Assembly (NCBI GenBank): GCA_029256725.1
Contig: JAQSXJ010000064.1
Coordinates: 1-40,284 of the forward strand
From: Anaerocolumna sp.
Lineage (GTDB): Bacteria; Bacillota; Clostridia; Lachnospirales; Lachnospiraceae
DNA: 40,284 nt
Direction: 5' to 3'
Shown here: in pieces, positions 8,802-17,188 of the stretch
Numbering within the stretch: the stretch's first letter is position 1
How the letters are laid out: each line of letters starts with the position of its first letter
Notes under the pieces: generated by a model
Told to the model about the DNA's origin: nothing
Database searches by the model: none
The model's input: the letters and a program-made list of their open reading frames with translations, nothing else
Position numbers and translations under genes: made by a program

Positions 8802-9947
8802 TCACTCTGCCTGCTTCTTTGTAAGATTTCTTACGAAAAGGCTTTCATCCATAGACAAACGAATATCCGGCACAATATTTTCATTTTCCTCTTCTATGAC
8901 TTCTTCCATAAAATTTCTAAGTACTTTGAAGTCAGAGCTTTTAAATTGTCCGCAGATAGGATGGATTCTCACCGCAAACAAACTTTCCTGTTTCTGCTCA
9001 AGGATAACCCCACCTTTATCAGTAAGTATAACTTCCTGATCTATTTTGCTATCCTTATCTATCTTTACATTACAAGCAGCAAACTCTTTTGCAAATGCTG
9101 CAAAGTCACTGTCTTCTTCTACTTCTTGTAATTTATCATAGAAAGCATGCAAAAAAGCTTCTTCACCGATTCTTACCGGTACGTAACGAAGTCTTGCTTT
9201 TCCTTTATTCTGATAATCTCCTTCTGCCATAAACAGCCTAATTGCTGCTTCTACATAATGGAGGGCTTTAAAAGGCTCAATCAGTTCTTTCAGTTCAATA
9301 CCAAAAGCCGGATTATTACCAAGTCCACCAGCTAGAAATACCTTAAAATATGGCTTACCCTCTCTTAAAACTGCCAGAAAGCCTAAATCCGTTGAGGTAC
9401 AGCCAGCATTATCTCTGCCGCCGTTAGAGTAGGCTATCTTAAATTTTCTAGGTAAACGATACTCCGTTATATGTTCCATTAAATAATCCCCTGTACAGAC
9501 TGCGAAAGGTGTAACATCAAATGCTTCACCCTTTTCTACACCGGAGAGAGGTGACAGGGCAACGTTTCTTGGGAAATTACCACCGCCTCCTCTTGTATAT
9601 AAACCATTTCGAATGGATTCTTCCATTATCTCACATACTTCATCAAGAGTCAGGTCATGTAGCTGAATAGCCTGTCTGGTAGTCAGATGAAGTTTATCAA
9701 TGCCGAACTTTTCTGTTAAACGAATAATTAAATCCGAATACTCTCTGCTCAGTATTCCTGAAGATACACGAAGACGAAGCATGAACTGCTCACCGCCCTT
9801 TTGTGCATAGACTCCCATTCCTCCTGAGATACCCTTAAATTCAGCAACAGTTAATTCTTTTCGAAGGAAGCTTTCGCCTTTTTCTTTGAAACCTTTAATT
9901 TCATTGATTAGTTTTTCTTTATATTCCAGTGTTTGCACTTTGCTCAT
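8802..9947 (-). pseudogene. Nitrite/sulfite reductase, N-terminal fragment
   Basis: This is the N-terminal 381 residues of a siroheme-dependent nitrite/sulfite reductase, which reduces nitrite to ammonia or sulfite to sulfide in six electron steps. The ferredoxin-like half domain (GVYAQKGGEQFMLRLRVSSG), the siroheme-domain stretch LHLTTRQAIQLHDL and GGGGNFPRNVALSPLSGV are intact. It ends at DESLFVRNLTKKQAE, just before the segment that normally carries the first two cluster cysteines (C-X5-C). It cannot bind the coupled 4Fe-4S/siroheme centre without that segment. The start at 9947 has AAGGA about 10 bases upstream. A minus-strand TTGACT with TACAAT about 15 bases away lies near 10050 as a weak promoter candidate. 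The rest of the protein follows at 8456-8797 in another frame. Confidence 0.82.
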
Positions 9948-10083
9948 ATCAGAAAATTCCTTTCTGCCTGTGCCGTATTATTCCCTGCGGTACATTGCCT
10001 GTCTATGCTGCCTGAAGCACCATATGTAATTGTATACCGTCCTATTGTAAGTCAAACCATGGAAAAAATCAAGATTTAACAAG

Positions 10084-11250
10084 TTAACTTAATAGAGTGC
10101 TTCTTGAACTTCTCTCTGACAGAATTACCATCATTATTAAGAATACCAGCAATACAAAAGGATATAAAAGGAAGGTTACCGAATTGGCGATTGCACCAAA
10201 GAGCGGTGGCATAAAGGTTGAACCAATATAAGCACAAGCCATCTGCATTCCCATCATGGACTGAGAGGCTGCTTTTCCAAAACGTCTTGGGGTTTCGTGG
10301 ATCATACCCGGATAGATAGGTGCACAACCAAATCCCATAAGCAGCAAACCGCCCATCAGTGTGTAATTTCCAAAAGGCAGTATTAGTAGGATAATACCAA
10401 GAAGTATAATTCCTTCACCCATACGTATCATGGTGCTGCTCTTCACCTTCATGGTAACAAAACCTCCAAGGAATCTTCCCGCCGTTATACCAAGATAAAA
10501 AAGTGATACCCACTTAGCCGCAGTCTCCGGAGTAACATCTTTAGTATACACCAAGAAGCTGCTGCCCCATAATCCAGCGGTTGCCTCAATAGCACAATAA
10601 GCAAAGAAAGCAAATAAAGCGGAAAGTACACCTTTCTGTTTTAATATTTCACTCTTTTTAAGTTCCTTCTGACCTTCTTCTTCAATATCTTTATTTTCCT
10701 CTTTGACCTTTTTCCACAAGGGCAAGGACAGGAATAGTATTACAGAAAGGCTTAACTGTAGTATTCCGATGGTCTTATACCCCAAGTCCCATCTGCCGTC
10801 CTGTTTCAGGAAAGAAGCCATAATGACAGGTCCAAGGGTAGCACCTACTCCCCAGAAACAATGGAGCCAACTCATATGATTGGCTTTATAATGTAAGGCT
10901 ACAAAGTTGTTAAGTGCTGCATCTACAGAGCCAGCCCCCAGTCCTAGGGGAATTGCTAACAGACATAACCAGACAAAGCTGTCAGAGTAAGCAAAACCCA
11001 GTAAAGCACCAGCTGTCATTATAACACTGATGGCTGTAACAAGGCCGGTTCCAAGCTTCTTTATAACAACACCGCTGAAGAAACTGGAGACAATGGTTCC
11101 ACCTGATACTATCATGGTTACAATGCCAGCATAGGATACAGGCACATTAAGCCCCGGATGAATTGCCGGCCAGGCTGATCCAAGTAAGGAGTCCGGAAGC
11201 CCCAGACTGATAAAAGCAAGATATATAATAATTAACAGTAAAATAGTCAT
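10084..11250 (-). CDS. MFS transporter
   Basis: This 388-residue membrane protein has about 12 hydrophobic segments and belongs to the major facilitator superfamily. Its first helix reads IYLAFISLGLPDSLLGSAWPAI, and the long helix 4-5 block is GLGAGSVDAALNNFVALHYKANHMSWLHCFWGVGATLGP. This pattern resembles the FucP/sugar-type MFS proteins often found next to ROK regulators in Clostridia, so a sugar or sugar-derivative substrate is an inference. A charged cytoplasmic loop rich in Lys/Glu (about residues 187-206) separates the halves. It follows the ROK regulator by 128 bases on the same strand, with GAGG before the ATG and no terminator between, so co-transcription is likely. Confidence 0.85.
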   Translation of the reverse strand: MTILLLIIIYLAFISLGLPDSLLGSAWPAIHPGLNVPVSYAGIVTMIVSGGTIVSSFFSGVVIKKLGTGLVTAISVIMTAGALLGFAYSDSFVWLCLLAIPLGLGAGSVDAALNNFVALHYKANHMSWLHCFWGVGATLGPVIMASFLKQDGRWDLGYKTIGILQLSLSVILFLSLPLWKKVKEENKDIEEEGQKELKKSEILKQKGVLSALFAFFAYCAIEATAGLWGSSFLVYTKDVTPETAAKWVSLFYLGITAGRFLGGFVTMKVKSSTMIRMGEGIILLGIILLILPFGNYTLMGGLLLMGFGCAPIYPGMIHETPRRFGKAASQSMMGMQMACAYIGSTFMPPLFGAIANSVTFLLYPFVLLVFLIMMVILSERSSRSTLLS

Positions 11251-11378
11251 TCTAACCTCTTTCCTGAAAGTCCAAGATGTATATACTTAATTATGCAATA
11301 CACAATATCCAGTATTTATAAATATTTCATTTTCACCGGACGCTCTTATTAACATTTCAAATTATTTTGTTTACTTCT

Positions 11379-12398
11379 TTACAATCCTTTTCTGGACAGT
11401 ACATACTTATCCGCCGAGTGCTCCAATATAAATCTAATCATGCCCTGTTCAAAATCTTCTTCGAATTTTTGAGATACCACCAGAAAAATATCGAACATTC
11501 CAAAAAGAAGCTTTTCAGCAACCTCTTTAATTTCCGCAACATCATCTTCCTGAAAAAAATCACCATACAAAACTACTTGCTCCGGTGCTATGACACAGGA
11601 CAAAGCTGCCACAAGTCTGCCAACAGCTTCACTTACTTCTTTCCGGTTGCCGTAGTCAAGCTTAATCCAATCTACACCTATAGGAAGACCTGCGATCTCA
11701 CCTGCAAAGCTTTTATTACCTGTATATACCTCACCGTTTAGAACAAGCCCGGCACCGGGCGGATAAAGCCTCGGAAAATAAATTCCTGCAACATTCATCA
11801 TACCTCCGGGTGCTTTATAGTGGTAATAACCGTTTACCGCACCATTGATGTCATTGATAAATATAACCGGTACTTTGTATTTCTCCCTGTAATGCTTCAT
11901 AAAGTCATTACCGGTCAGGTTTCTGTAGTCATTAATGGTTACAATGCCATCCTCTTCTTCCCCAGGTAAGCCAAAGCCAATAATTGAGATGTGGGAAACC
12001 TTTTCTCTTCCCCTATCTATAAGTTCCTCAAAGCTTTCCAGCTGAATATCTTCCATAAAGGTTTCTTCTTTATAAACAATCTCACCAGCAAGATTAATTA
12101 CCGCCAGATGAATGCAGTTCTGATTCTCTTTCTGATGTCCGTAGATAACAATCCCGTAGCTGTAATTTACATTATAATGATACAAAAGGGAGGGTCTGCC
12201 TCCATTAGAGGGAATCATCTCACCTTCCTGTACTTCTCCGGTCTTCACCATATCCGTTAGAATGGAGTTGACAGTTACTACACTTAACCCGATCTTTTGA
12301 GATAACTCCTGCTTCGTTGCTTTTCTTAAGGTCTTTAAATGTTCTCTTACCAGATCTTTATTAACTTCTTTCATCAATAGGGTATTTCCACTTAACAT
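11379..12398 (-). CDS. ROK family transcriptional regulator
   Basis: This 339-residue regulator has an N-terminal winged helix-turn-helix (about residues 14-60, TKQELSQKIGLSVVTVNSIL) and a C-terminal ROK sugar-kinase-like domain. The ROK core is recognisable: INDINGAVNGYYHYKAPGG, GAGLVLNGEVYTGNKSFAGEIAG. The cysteine-rich zinc motif (CxCGxxGCxE) that follows AGE in most ROK proteins is absent; the chain goes straight to LPIGVDWIKLDYGNRKE. It probably regulates the adjacent MFS gene and itself in response to a sugar. AGGAGG is 7-8 bases before the ATG. A consensus promoter lies 77-105 bases upstream, and a TTAATGATTAA palindrome at 12422-12432 between promoter and gene is a possible operator. 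Confidence 0.85.
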   Translation of the reverse strand: MLSGNTLLMKEVNKDLVREHLKTLRKATKQELSQKIGLSVVTVNSILTDMVKTGEVQEGEMIPSNGGRPSLLYHYNVNYSYGIVIYGHQKENQNCIHLAVINLAGEIVYKEETFMEDIQLESFEELIDRGREKVSHISIIGFGLPGEEEDGIVTINDYRNLTGNDFMKHYREKYKVPVIFINDINGAVNGYYHYKAPGGMMNVAGIYFPRLYPPGAGLVLNGEVYTGNKSFAGEIAGLPIGVDWIKLDYGNRKEVSEAVGRLVAALSCVIAPEQVVLYGDFFQEDDVAEIKEVAEKLLFGMFDIFLVVSQKFEEDFEQGMIRFILEHSADKYVLSRKGL

Positions 12399-12474
12399 AA
12401 AACACCTCCTAACACTGATTGTTAATGATTAATTTATACAATTACTTTTTAAAAGTTCTTTAATAAGCAATTTT

Positions 12475-12503
12475 ATTATACTGAGTACAGAGATTTCTGT
12501 CAA
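12475..12503 (-). promoter_or_regulatory. Consensus sigma-A promoter of the ROK-MFS operon
   Basis: On the minus strand TTGACA (12503-12498) and TATAAT (12480-12475) are separated by exactly 17 bases. Both hexamers are perfect. It reads into the ROK gene with an untranslated leader of about 70 bases. Confidence 0.85.
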
Positions 12504-12532
12504 TCTTAATTTCCATTAAGCTATTAGTACAA

Positions 12533-12606
12533 AAAACTCTTATACTATCCGTAATGACTATACTGCTGCCAAAGCAGTACACTTCATACAGATATATAAG
12601 AGTTTT
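12533..12606 (-). terminator. Long hairpin with T tract downstream of the 12770 gene
   Basis: AAAACTCTTATA and its complement enclose an imperfect stem with an inner ACTGCT/AGCAGT pairing. On the minus strand it ends in a six-T run, so it can end the transcript of the small membrane protein gene. It is much longer than a usual terminator. The rest of the 12399-12769 gap holds the ROK promoter. Confidence 0.65.
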
Positions 12607-12769
12607 AAGGGTTATAATAGCTTTTTTTAATGAACGAAATGCTGATTTGAGTGTAGAAAGTCAAGTTTTATCAATGACGAAAATCTACGCAAAATAGTAA
12701 GATTCATACTTACATAGTAATGTATAAGAATTCTTAATTCTCTGTTATCTTTTTCTATAATGTATCTTT

Positions 12770-13120
12770 TTATCGGATATTAAAAATCAGTGGTGCCACA
12801 ACCAATATTAACCCTGCTAATGCCATGCATACAAAAAAGACTCTGTTGTCTGCAGCTAGCTTTATATCCTCCTGTAATCCTCTGCCCCATTTCAGTGATA
12901 ACTTCGTCTCATTATCCCTGACATCACTTCTTATACTCAGCCCGCCGAGTACGGAAAGCCCTCCAATAACGAGCAACAGCATACCTGCATATTCAATAAT
13001 ACGCATATAACTATAGTCATAATGTCTGCTAATTAGATAACAAATCCCCATTACTGTTCCGAATAAAAGAGAAAAAATTATTACTCGAACTAAAATATTA
13101 AATAATAATCGCTTCATCAT
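12770..13120 (-). CDS. Small membrane protein of unknown function
   Basis: This 116-residue protein has three predicted membrane segments: residues about 10-30 (VIIFSLLFGTVMGICYLI), 42-62 (IEYAGMLLLVIGGLSVLGGL) and 94-114 (FFVCMALAGLILVVAPLIF). A charged loop lies between the second and third. No family was recognised. AGGAGG precedes the ATG by about 6 bases, which supports real translation. It stands alone on the minus strand with its own downstream terminator. Confidence 0.65.
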   Translation of the reverse strand: MMKRLLFNILVRVIIFSLLFGTVMGICYLISRHYDYSYMRIIEYAGMLLLVIGGLSVLGGLSIRSDVRDNETKLSLKWGRGLQEDIKLAADNRVFFVCMALAGLILVVAPLIFNIR

Positions 13121-13340
13121 TACCTCCTGCTCATCCGTTTTATTATTTTCACATTACATAATTACTTATATATATATATCATACCTCAACTGTATTAATT
13201 TGTAAAATTACAATCTCATTAGAGTTTTGTAGGTTATAAGAATTTTTATACTGCTTCTTTAAGTAGAATTTACATATCCAGATACACCATTCAATCAGCT
13301 AAGCCATATACTATACTATCAACATAATCAGAGGTAACAC

Positions 13341-13733
13341 ATGAACCGAAATTATTCCAAGGAACATGTAACAGAGCTGGAGACTTTACCTGAAACATAT
13401 ACGGTTGATATGGCTGTTAAAAACAAAGATGTGGTTTTAAGCGCCATAAGACCTCATAATACTGAACGCTTCTATGGTTTTCTATCGAATATAGACAAGG
13501 GTATACCAGATAAAATAAGAATAGCCGCCTTTGAATCCGATAATGCAGATATCTCTACCAAAAGCATACTCCAATATGATGGCAGCTCAATTATTTATAC
13601 TGTCTTTCGTAAAGATTCCAGAACCTATTACGGAGATAAAATAATTGCCAGCTGCCGTAGTAATGATATTTTTGATTATTATCTCACCACAAACGATTCA
13701 CAGATGGTGCCCGTATATTGGCTGAGTATCTAA
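13341..13733 (+). CDS. DUF4362 domain protein
   Basis: This 130-residue protein matches the remembered DUF4362 pattern of Bacillus/Clostridium proteins: a VVL...N-ERFYGFL start (about 31-48), then GIPDKIRIAAFESD (about 53-66), LQYDGSSIIYTVFRKD and a Cys near the end (SCRSND). Function of the family is unknown. Most relatives are lipoproteins, but this one starts MNRNYSKEHVTELETLP with no signal peptide, so it may be cytoplasmic or have lost its N-terminus. GAGGT stands 5 bases before the ATG. It precedes the CspB-like protease on the same strand with a large hairpin in between. Confidence 0.65.
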   Translation: MNRNYSKEHVTELETLPETYTVDMAVKNKDVVLSAIRPHNTERFYGFLSNIDKGIPDKIRIAAFESDNADISTKSILQYDGSSIIYTVFRKDSRTYYGDKIIASCRSNDIFDYYLTTNDSQMVPVYWLSI

Positions 13734-13735
13734 GG

Positions 13736-13850
13736 AGCACGGATTTATTAATCTGCTAATTGCAATCTACGGGATACATCATCTCGAACAGTGTACATTA
13801 TGGGTGGTTTATCCCGCAGGCTGTATTACTGCTGTTAATAAATTCGTGCT
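13736..13850. repeat. Large hairpin between DUF4362 gene and subtilase
   Basis: The outer arms AGCACGGATTTATTAA and TTAATAAATTCGTGCT match at 15 of 16 positions, and inner arms containing GGGATA/TATCCC continue the helix. The element fills most of the intergenic space and would be part of any transcript running from the DUF4362 gene into the protease gene. It has no T tract at its end. Confidence 0.7.
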
Positions 13851-13922
13851 TTCATCGAAAAAGGAAATCAAGATTATCCTGTGCGCATATATTAAATTAA
13901 TAAACTCTGGTAGGTTAAGACT

Positions 13923-15674
13923 ATGCCTGACGGAAAAGCAGACAATCAATTAAACCTTGCACTGGATGTTCCAGAACAGGTACGAGATAAAACACTGGAT
14001 TTAAACGTGGGGTTCATACCGGAAGTAAAACTATGGGAGCTTATAGTTAAATTCAGTGGTAATATAGCACGAATTGCAGAAGAATTAGGTGCTGTGGTGG
14101 TACCCCTTCAGAATGAGTATGCCATCATAACCATTCAGCAAGAGCTGATACCCAGGCTCTCAGAATACCAGGAAATAGAATTTATTGAAAAGCCAAAACG
14201 CCTCTTCTACTCTGTTAATCAGGGCAGAAGTATTTCCTGTATCAATCCCCTTCAGACAGCCCAGTTCAATCTCTTTGGCACCGGTGTTATTGTTGCCGTT
14301 ATCGATTCCGGTATTGACTATGCTCATCCCGATTTTAGAAATCCCGATGGCTCCACCAGAATTTTGGAGTTATGGGATCAGACCATTGAAGGAGCCCCTC
14401 CGGAAGGTTATGCTATTGGCACCCTATATACCAGGGAAAGAATTAACGAAGCCTTAAATGCACCGGATCAGGCAGCAAGACTTGCTATTGTTCCCAGCGT
14501 GGATTTGTCAGGGCACGGGACACATGTGGCCGGCATAGCGGCTGGAAATGGCAGAGCCAGCAATGGTCTATACCGTGGTGTGGCTTCCCAGAGCGAGCTA
14601 CTGATAGTAAAGCTTGGTTCCTCCATCAGTAACTCTTTCCCACGTACTACTCAGTTGATGCAGGGTATTGACTTCTGCGTAAAACGCTCTCTGGCTCTGA
14701 ACAGACCTATGGCTATCAATATCAGCTTTGGTACCAACTATGGTTCACATACGGGAAATTCTCTTCTGGAGAACTACATGAGCGATATTGCCAACAGAGG
14801 GCGTATAAATATCTGTGTGGGAACAGGAAATGAAGGCACCGCAGCAAAACATACCAGCGGAGTGTTAAGTATGACTCCAGGTGCTTCAAGAGAGATTATA
14901 GAGCTGGCTGTAGGAGAATATGAATTCACTTTTAATCTGCAGCTCTGGAAGAATTTCTACGATCAATTTGACATTGCTATAACTTCACCCGGCGGTACCA
15001 GGGTAGGTCCAATTCCTGAGCGCCTAGGTACTCAGCAGTTTCGGATCGGCCCCACGGAGATCTATCTGTATTACGGTAAACCGGTACCTTATAACAGCCA
15101 ACAGGAAATTTATCTGGAGTTTATACCGGTGAATGATTATGTAGAATCGGGTATATGGACTATCGAACTGGTTCCTCGAAGTATCGTAGTAGGCAATTAC
15201 GATATGTGGCTTCCGTCAGGAGGTGTATTAAATCCTCAGACGGCTTTTTTAAGACCTACCGAAGTAACCACTCTTACTATCCCCTCAACTGCTGAGAGAG
15301 TAATTTCTGTGGGTGCTTATGACGGCTCCAATGACAGTCTTGCTTTTTTTTCAGGAAGAGGTTTTCCAAGAGGTGGTTTTCCGATTAAACCGGATCTGGT
15401 AGCTCCCGGCGTAAATATAAATTCCTGTTCTCCCGGAGGCGGGTATACTGTCCGCTCCGGTACCAGTATGGCAACTCCCTTTGTAACCGGCAGCTGCGCC
15501 TTGATGATGCAATGGGGTATCGTAGACATCCATGACCCTTTTATGTATGGAGAAAAGATGCGGGCTTATCTGATTGCCGGAGCCAGAGAGCTTCCTTTTG
15601 AACCGGTGTATCCGAATCCAACCTTTGGCTATGGTGCCTTGTGCTTAAGAAATACCTTTATGCTGACTCAATAA
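13923..15674 (+). CDS. S8 family subtilisin-like protease, CspA/CspB-like
   Basis: This 583-residue serine protease has the complete catalytic triad: Asp128 in VIDSGIDYAHPDF, His198 in SGHGTHVAGIAAG and Ser515 in SGTSMATPFVTG. An N-terminal extension of about 110 residues resembles the prodomain of the Csp family, and the catalytic domain carries the large insert between His and Ser (about 320-460) seen in the jelly-roll-containing CspB proteases. In Clostridium these proteases activate the germination hydrolase SleC. There is no signal peptide, which also fits Csp proteins. No sleC or cspC lies in this window, so a germination role is not established, and many non-sporulation homologues exist in Lachnospiraceae. 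An AGGTT-type ribosome site is weak. Confidence 0.88.
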   Translation: MPDGKADNQLNLALDVPEQVRDKTLDLNVGFIPEVKLWELIVKFSGNIARIAEELGAVVVPLQNEYAIITIQQELIPRLSEYQEIEFIEKPKRLFYSVNQGRSISCINPLQTAQFNLFGTGVIVAVIDSGIDYAHPDFRNPDGSTRILELWDQTIEGAPPEGYAIGTLYTRERINEALNAPDQAARLAIVPSVDLSGHGTHVAGIAAGNGRASNGLYRGVASQSELLIVKLGSSISNSFPRTTQLMQGIDFCVKRSLALNRPMAINISFGTNYGSHTGNSLLENYMSDIANRGRINICVGTGNEGTAAKHTSGVLSMTPGASREIIELAVGEYEFTFNLQLWKNFYDQFDIAITSPGGTRVGPIPERLGTQQFRIGPTEIYLYYGKPVPYNSQQEIYLEFIPVNDYVESGIWTIELVPRSIVVGNYDMWLPSGGVLNPQTAFLRPTEVTTLTIPSTAERVISVGAYDGSNDSLAFFSGRGFPRGGFPIKPDLVAPGVNINSCSPGGGYTVRSGTSMATPFVTGSCALMMQWGIVDIHDPFMYGEKMRAYLIAGARELPFEPVYPNPTFGYGALCLRNTFMLTQ

Positions 15675-15698
15675 CTATTAGTATGAGATTATTTGCTT

Positions 15699-15738
15699 CT
15701 GCATAAGTGTAAAATGAAAGCCTTTTACTCTTATGCAG
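15699..15738 (+). terminator. Hairpin after the subtilase gene
   Basis: CTGCATAAG pairs with CTTATGCAG, with a TGTAAAA/CTTTTAC continuation, 24 bases past the stop codon. It has no T tract, so it may slow or protect the transcript end rather than terminate it alone. Confidence 0.5.
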
Positions 15739-15787
15739 GAAGATATTTTGACAGTTAAAGGAACGAATAATATGGTTTAATTTCCAA

Positions 15788-15816
15788 TTGTTACAAAGAC
15801 TGCTTTCATGTATAAT
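15788..15816 (+). promoter_or_regulatory. Sigma-A promoter of the CPBP protease gene
   Basis: TTGTTA and a perfect TATAAT are 17 bases apart. The predicted transcript start (about 15823) falls at the very beginning of the hairpin at 15819-15924, so that hairpin would be the 5' end of the mRNA. A second candidate, TTGACA-17-TATGGT, lies at 15748-15776. Confidence 0.7.
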
Positions 15817-15818
15817 TA

Positions 15819-15924
15819 TATATAAGTTGAATTTGGGAGGTTCTTTTTTAAGTTATCCAAATACTTGGTTGTATAACATTTTTATATTCGGTAGAAATTC
15901 ATACAATCTTATTCAACTTATATA
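15819..15924. repeat. Hairpin element, family 2, copy H1
   Basis: Perfect 14-base arms TATATAAGTTGAAT / ATTCAACTTATATA enclose an inner GTTATCCAA...TTGG...ATAAC hairpin. The arm motif TAAGTTGAATTT, the loop motif AAATACTTGGT and the right-arm motif TTCATACAA recur in the element at 23112-23207. It lies in the 5' leader of the CPBP gene. Confidence 0.65.
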
Positions 15925-16002
15925 CCAACGTGAGTCCATTGTTCCTGGGGTATGCGAGCAGCTTATGTTTACAATATGATAAAGAATAGGAGACCACCGG
16001 AA

Positions 16003-16977
16003 ATGGAATCTGATATCAATGGGACAGAGGATAAAAAGAGCTTTAAGAAAGAAGTCAACTATACAGTCCGTTCACTTTTTTTATATGAGTTAGTAATGTT
16101 TACAACCGTCGTTGTATGTTCGGTATTTTCGATTTTAATTGTTATGATGAGTAACAGGAACATCAGCGATAGGGATTACGATGCTCTTATTGCATCAATA
16201 GGAGAAAACGGTTGGTCCAGTATATTGGGAATTGCGCTTGGATTGATTGTTATTCTTATTTACCGCAAGAGAGAATTGCTTAAGACTGACTTAACAGTGG
16301 TTCATAAAAAAATGAATAAAAGCACCTTTGTAAAGATCTTATTCGTTTTTATGTCCGTTCAAACCCTTTTCAGTCTTGTTGGTATATTTGCAGAGCTGAT
16401 TTTGAATAACTTTGGTTATACCATGTTAGGGCAAATTGAAACTGCCACGGCAACCAGTACAACAGTATCTATGTTCTTATATGCAAGTTTTCTGGGACCT
16501 ATTACAGAAGAAATTGTTTTTCGGGGCGCTATGCTGCGATCCTTTCAAAAGTTCGGAAAGCTTTTTGCAATAATAATGTCTTCCATCTTGTTCGGTGTCT
16601 TTCATTCAAATTTTATACAAGGGTTATTTGCTGCAGTAGTAGGCTTGATATTAGGCTATGTTGCCATGGAGTATTCCTTTAAATGGGCTGTACTCATACA
16701 TATAATAAATAATTTTGTCTTTAGTGATGTACTGGGCTTCCTGATAAAAGGTCTGCCGGAAGATGATCAGAACTTGATAACCACTTTTATTAATGCTATT
16801 TTCTTCATCGTCGGTATGATTGTTCTGATTATGAACAGGAAGAAATTGATAACTTACCTGCGTGAAAACAAATCACCCAAACATCAATATAAATATACCT
16901 TTACTGCCTTATGGGTCATACTTTTTATAGCGGTAAACATATTTTTAGCTCTGGATGGTATTGAAAAACTTATATAA
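16003..16977 (+). CDS. CPBP family intramembrane metalloprotease
   Basis: This multi-pass membrane protein of about 324 residues belongs to the CPBP (CaaX protease and bacteriocin-processing, Abi) family. Its three catalytic motifs are present: EEIVFRG (Glu-Glu-x3-Arg, from 16507), FGVFHSN (Phe-x3-His, His codon 16603) and HIINN (His-x3-Asn) near 16699. Family members are glutamic/metal membrane proteases tied to bacteriocin immunity, peptide processing or stress. I chose ATG 16003 because AGGAG lies 10 bases upstream; a GTG- or ATG-like start at 15952 would run into the leader. It is transcribed alone, from a good promoter through a hairpin leader to a strong terminator. Confidence 0.88.
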   Translation: MESDINGTEDKKSFKKEVNYTVRSLFLYELVMFTTVVVCSVFSILIVMMSNRNISDRDYDALIASIGENGWSSILGIALGLIVILIYRKRELLKTDLTVVHKKMNKSTFVKILFVFMSVQTLFSLVGIFAELILNNFGYTMLGQIETATATSTTVSMFLYASFLGPITEEIVFRGAMLRSFQKFGKLFAIIMSSILFGVFHSNFIQGLFAAVVGLILGYVAMEYSFKWAVLIHIINNFVFSDVLGFLIKGLPEDDQNLITTFINAIFFIVGMIVLIMNRKKLITYLRENKSPKHQYKYTFTALWVILFIAVNIFLALDGIEKLI

Positions 16978-16994
16978 ATAATTACATTAATTAC

Positions 16995-17045
16995 AAGGAA
17001 AGGCTGGAAGAAGTCCCTTGACTTTCTTCCAGCCTTTCCTTTCTT
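16995..17045 (+). terminator. Intrinsic terminator after the CPBP gene
   Basis: An 18-bp perfect stem, AAGGAAAGGCTGGAAGAA with its complement, has a loop of about 11 bases and a T-rich tail, 18 bases past the stop codon. Confidence 0.8.
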
Positions 17046-17188
17046 GCATAACACTCTTAATTGTGTTGTTTTCCAGTATTATAAATTCTATTATTAATTC
17101 TTTTCTATGCAATTCTTGTTCTTTTAAACAGCACTTATATTTCATAATACTGTGCCTGAGCATTCCACAGACTCTGATACAATCTTAT

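Noticed and set aside
10076..10327. 83-codon minus-strand frame at the end of the MFS gene
   Set aside because: It lies in another frame of the MFS gene and has no family pattern or ribosome site.
11367..11741. 124-codon plus-strand frame
   Set aside because: It is antisense to the ROK regulator, which is well supported by domain motifs.
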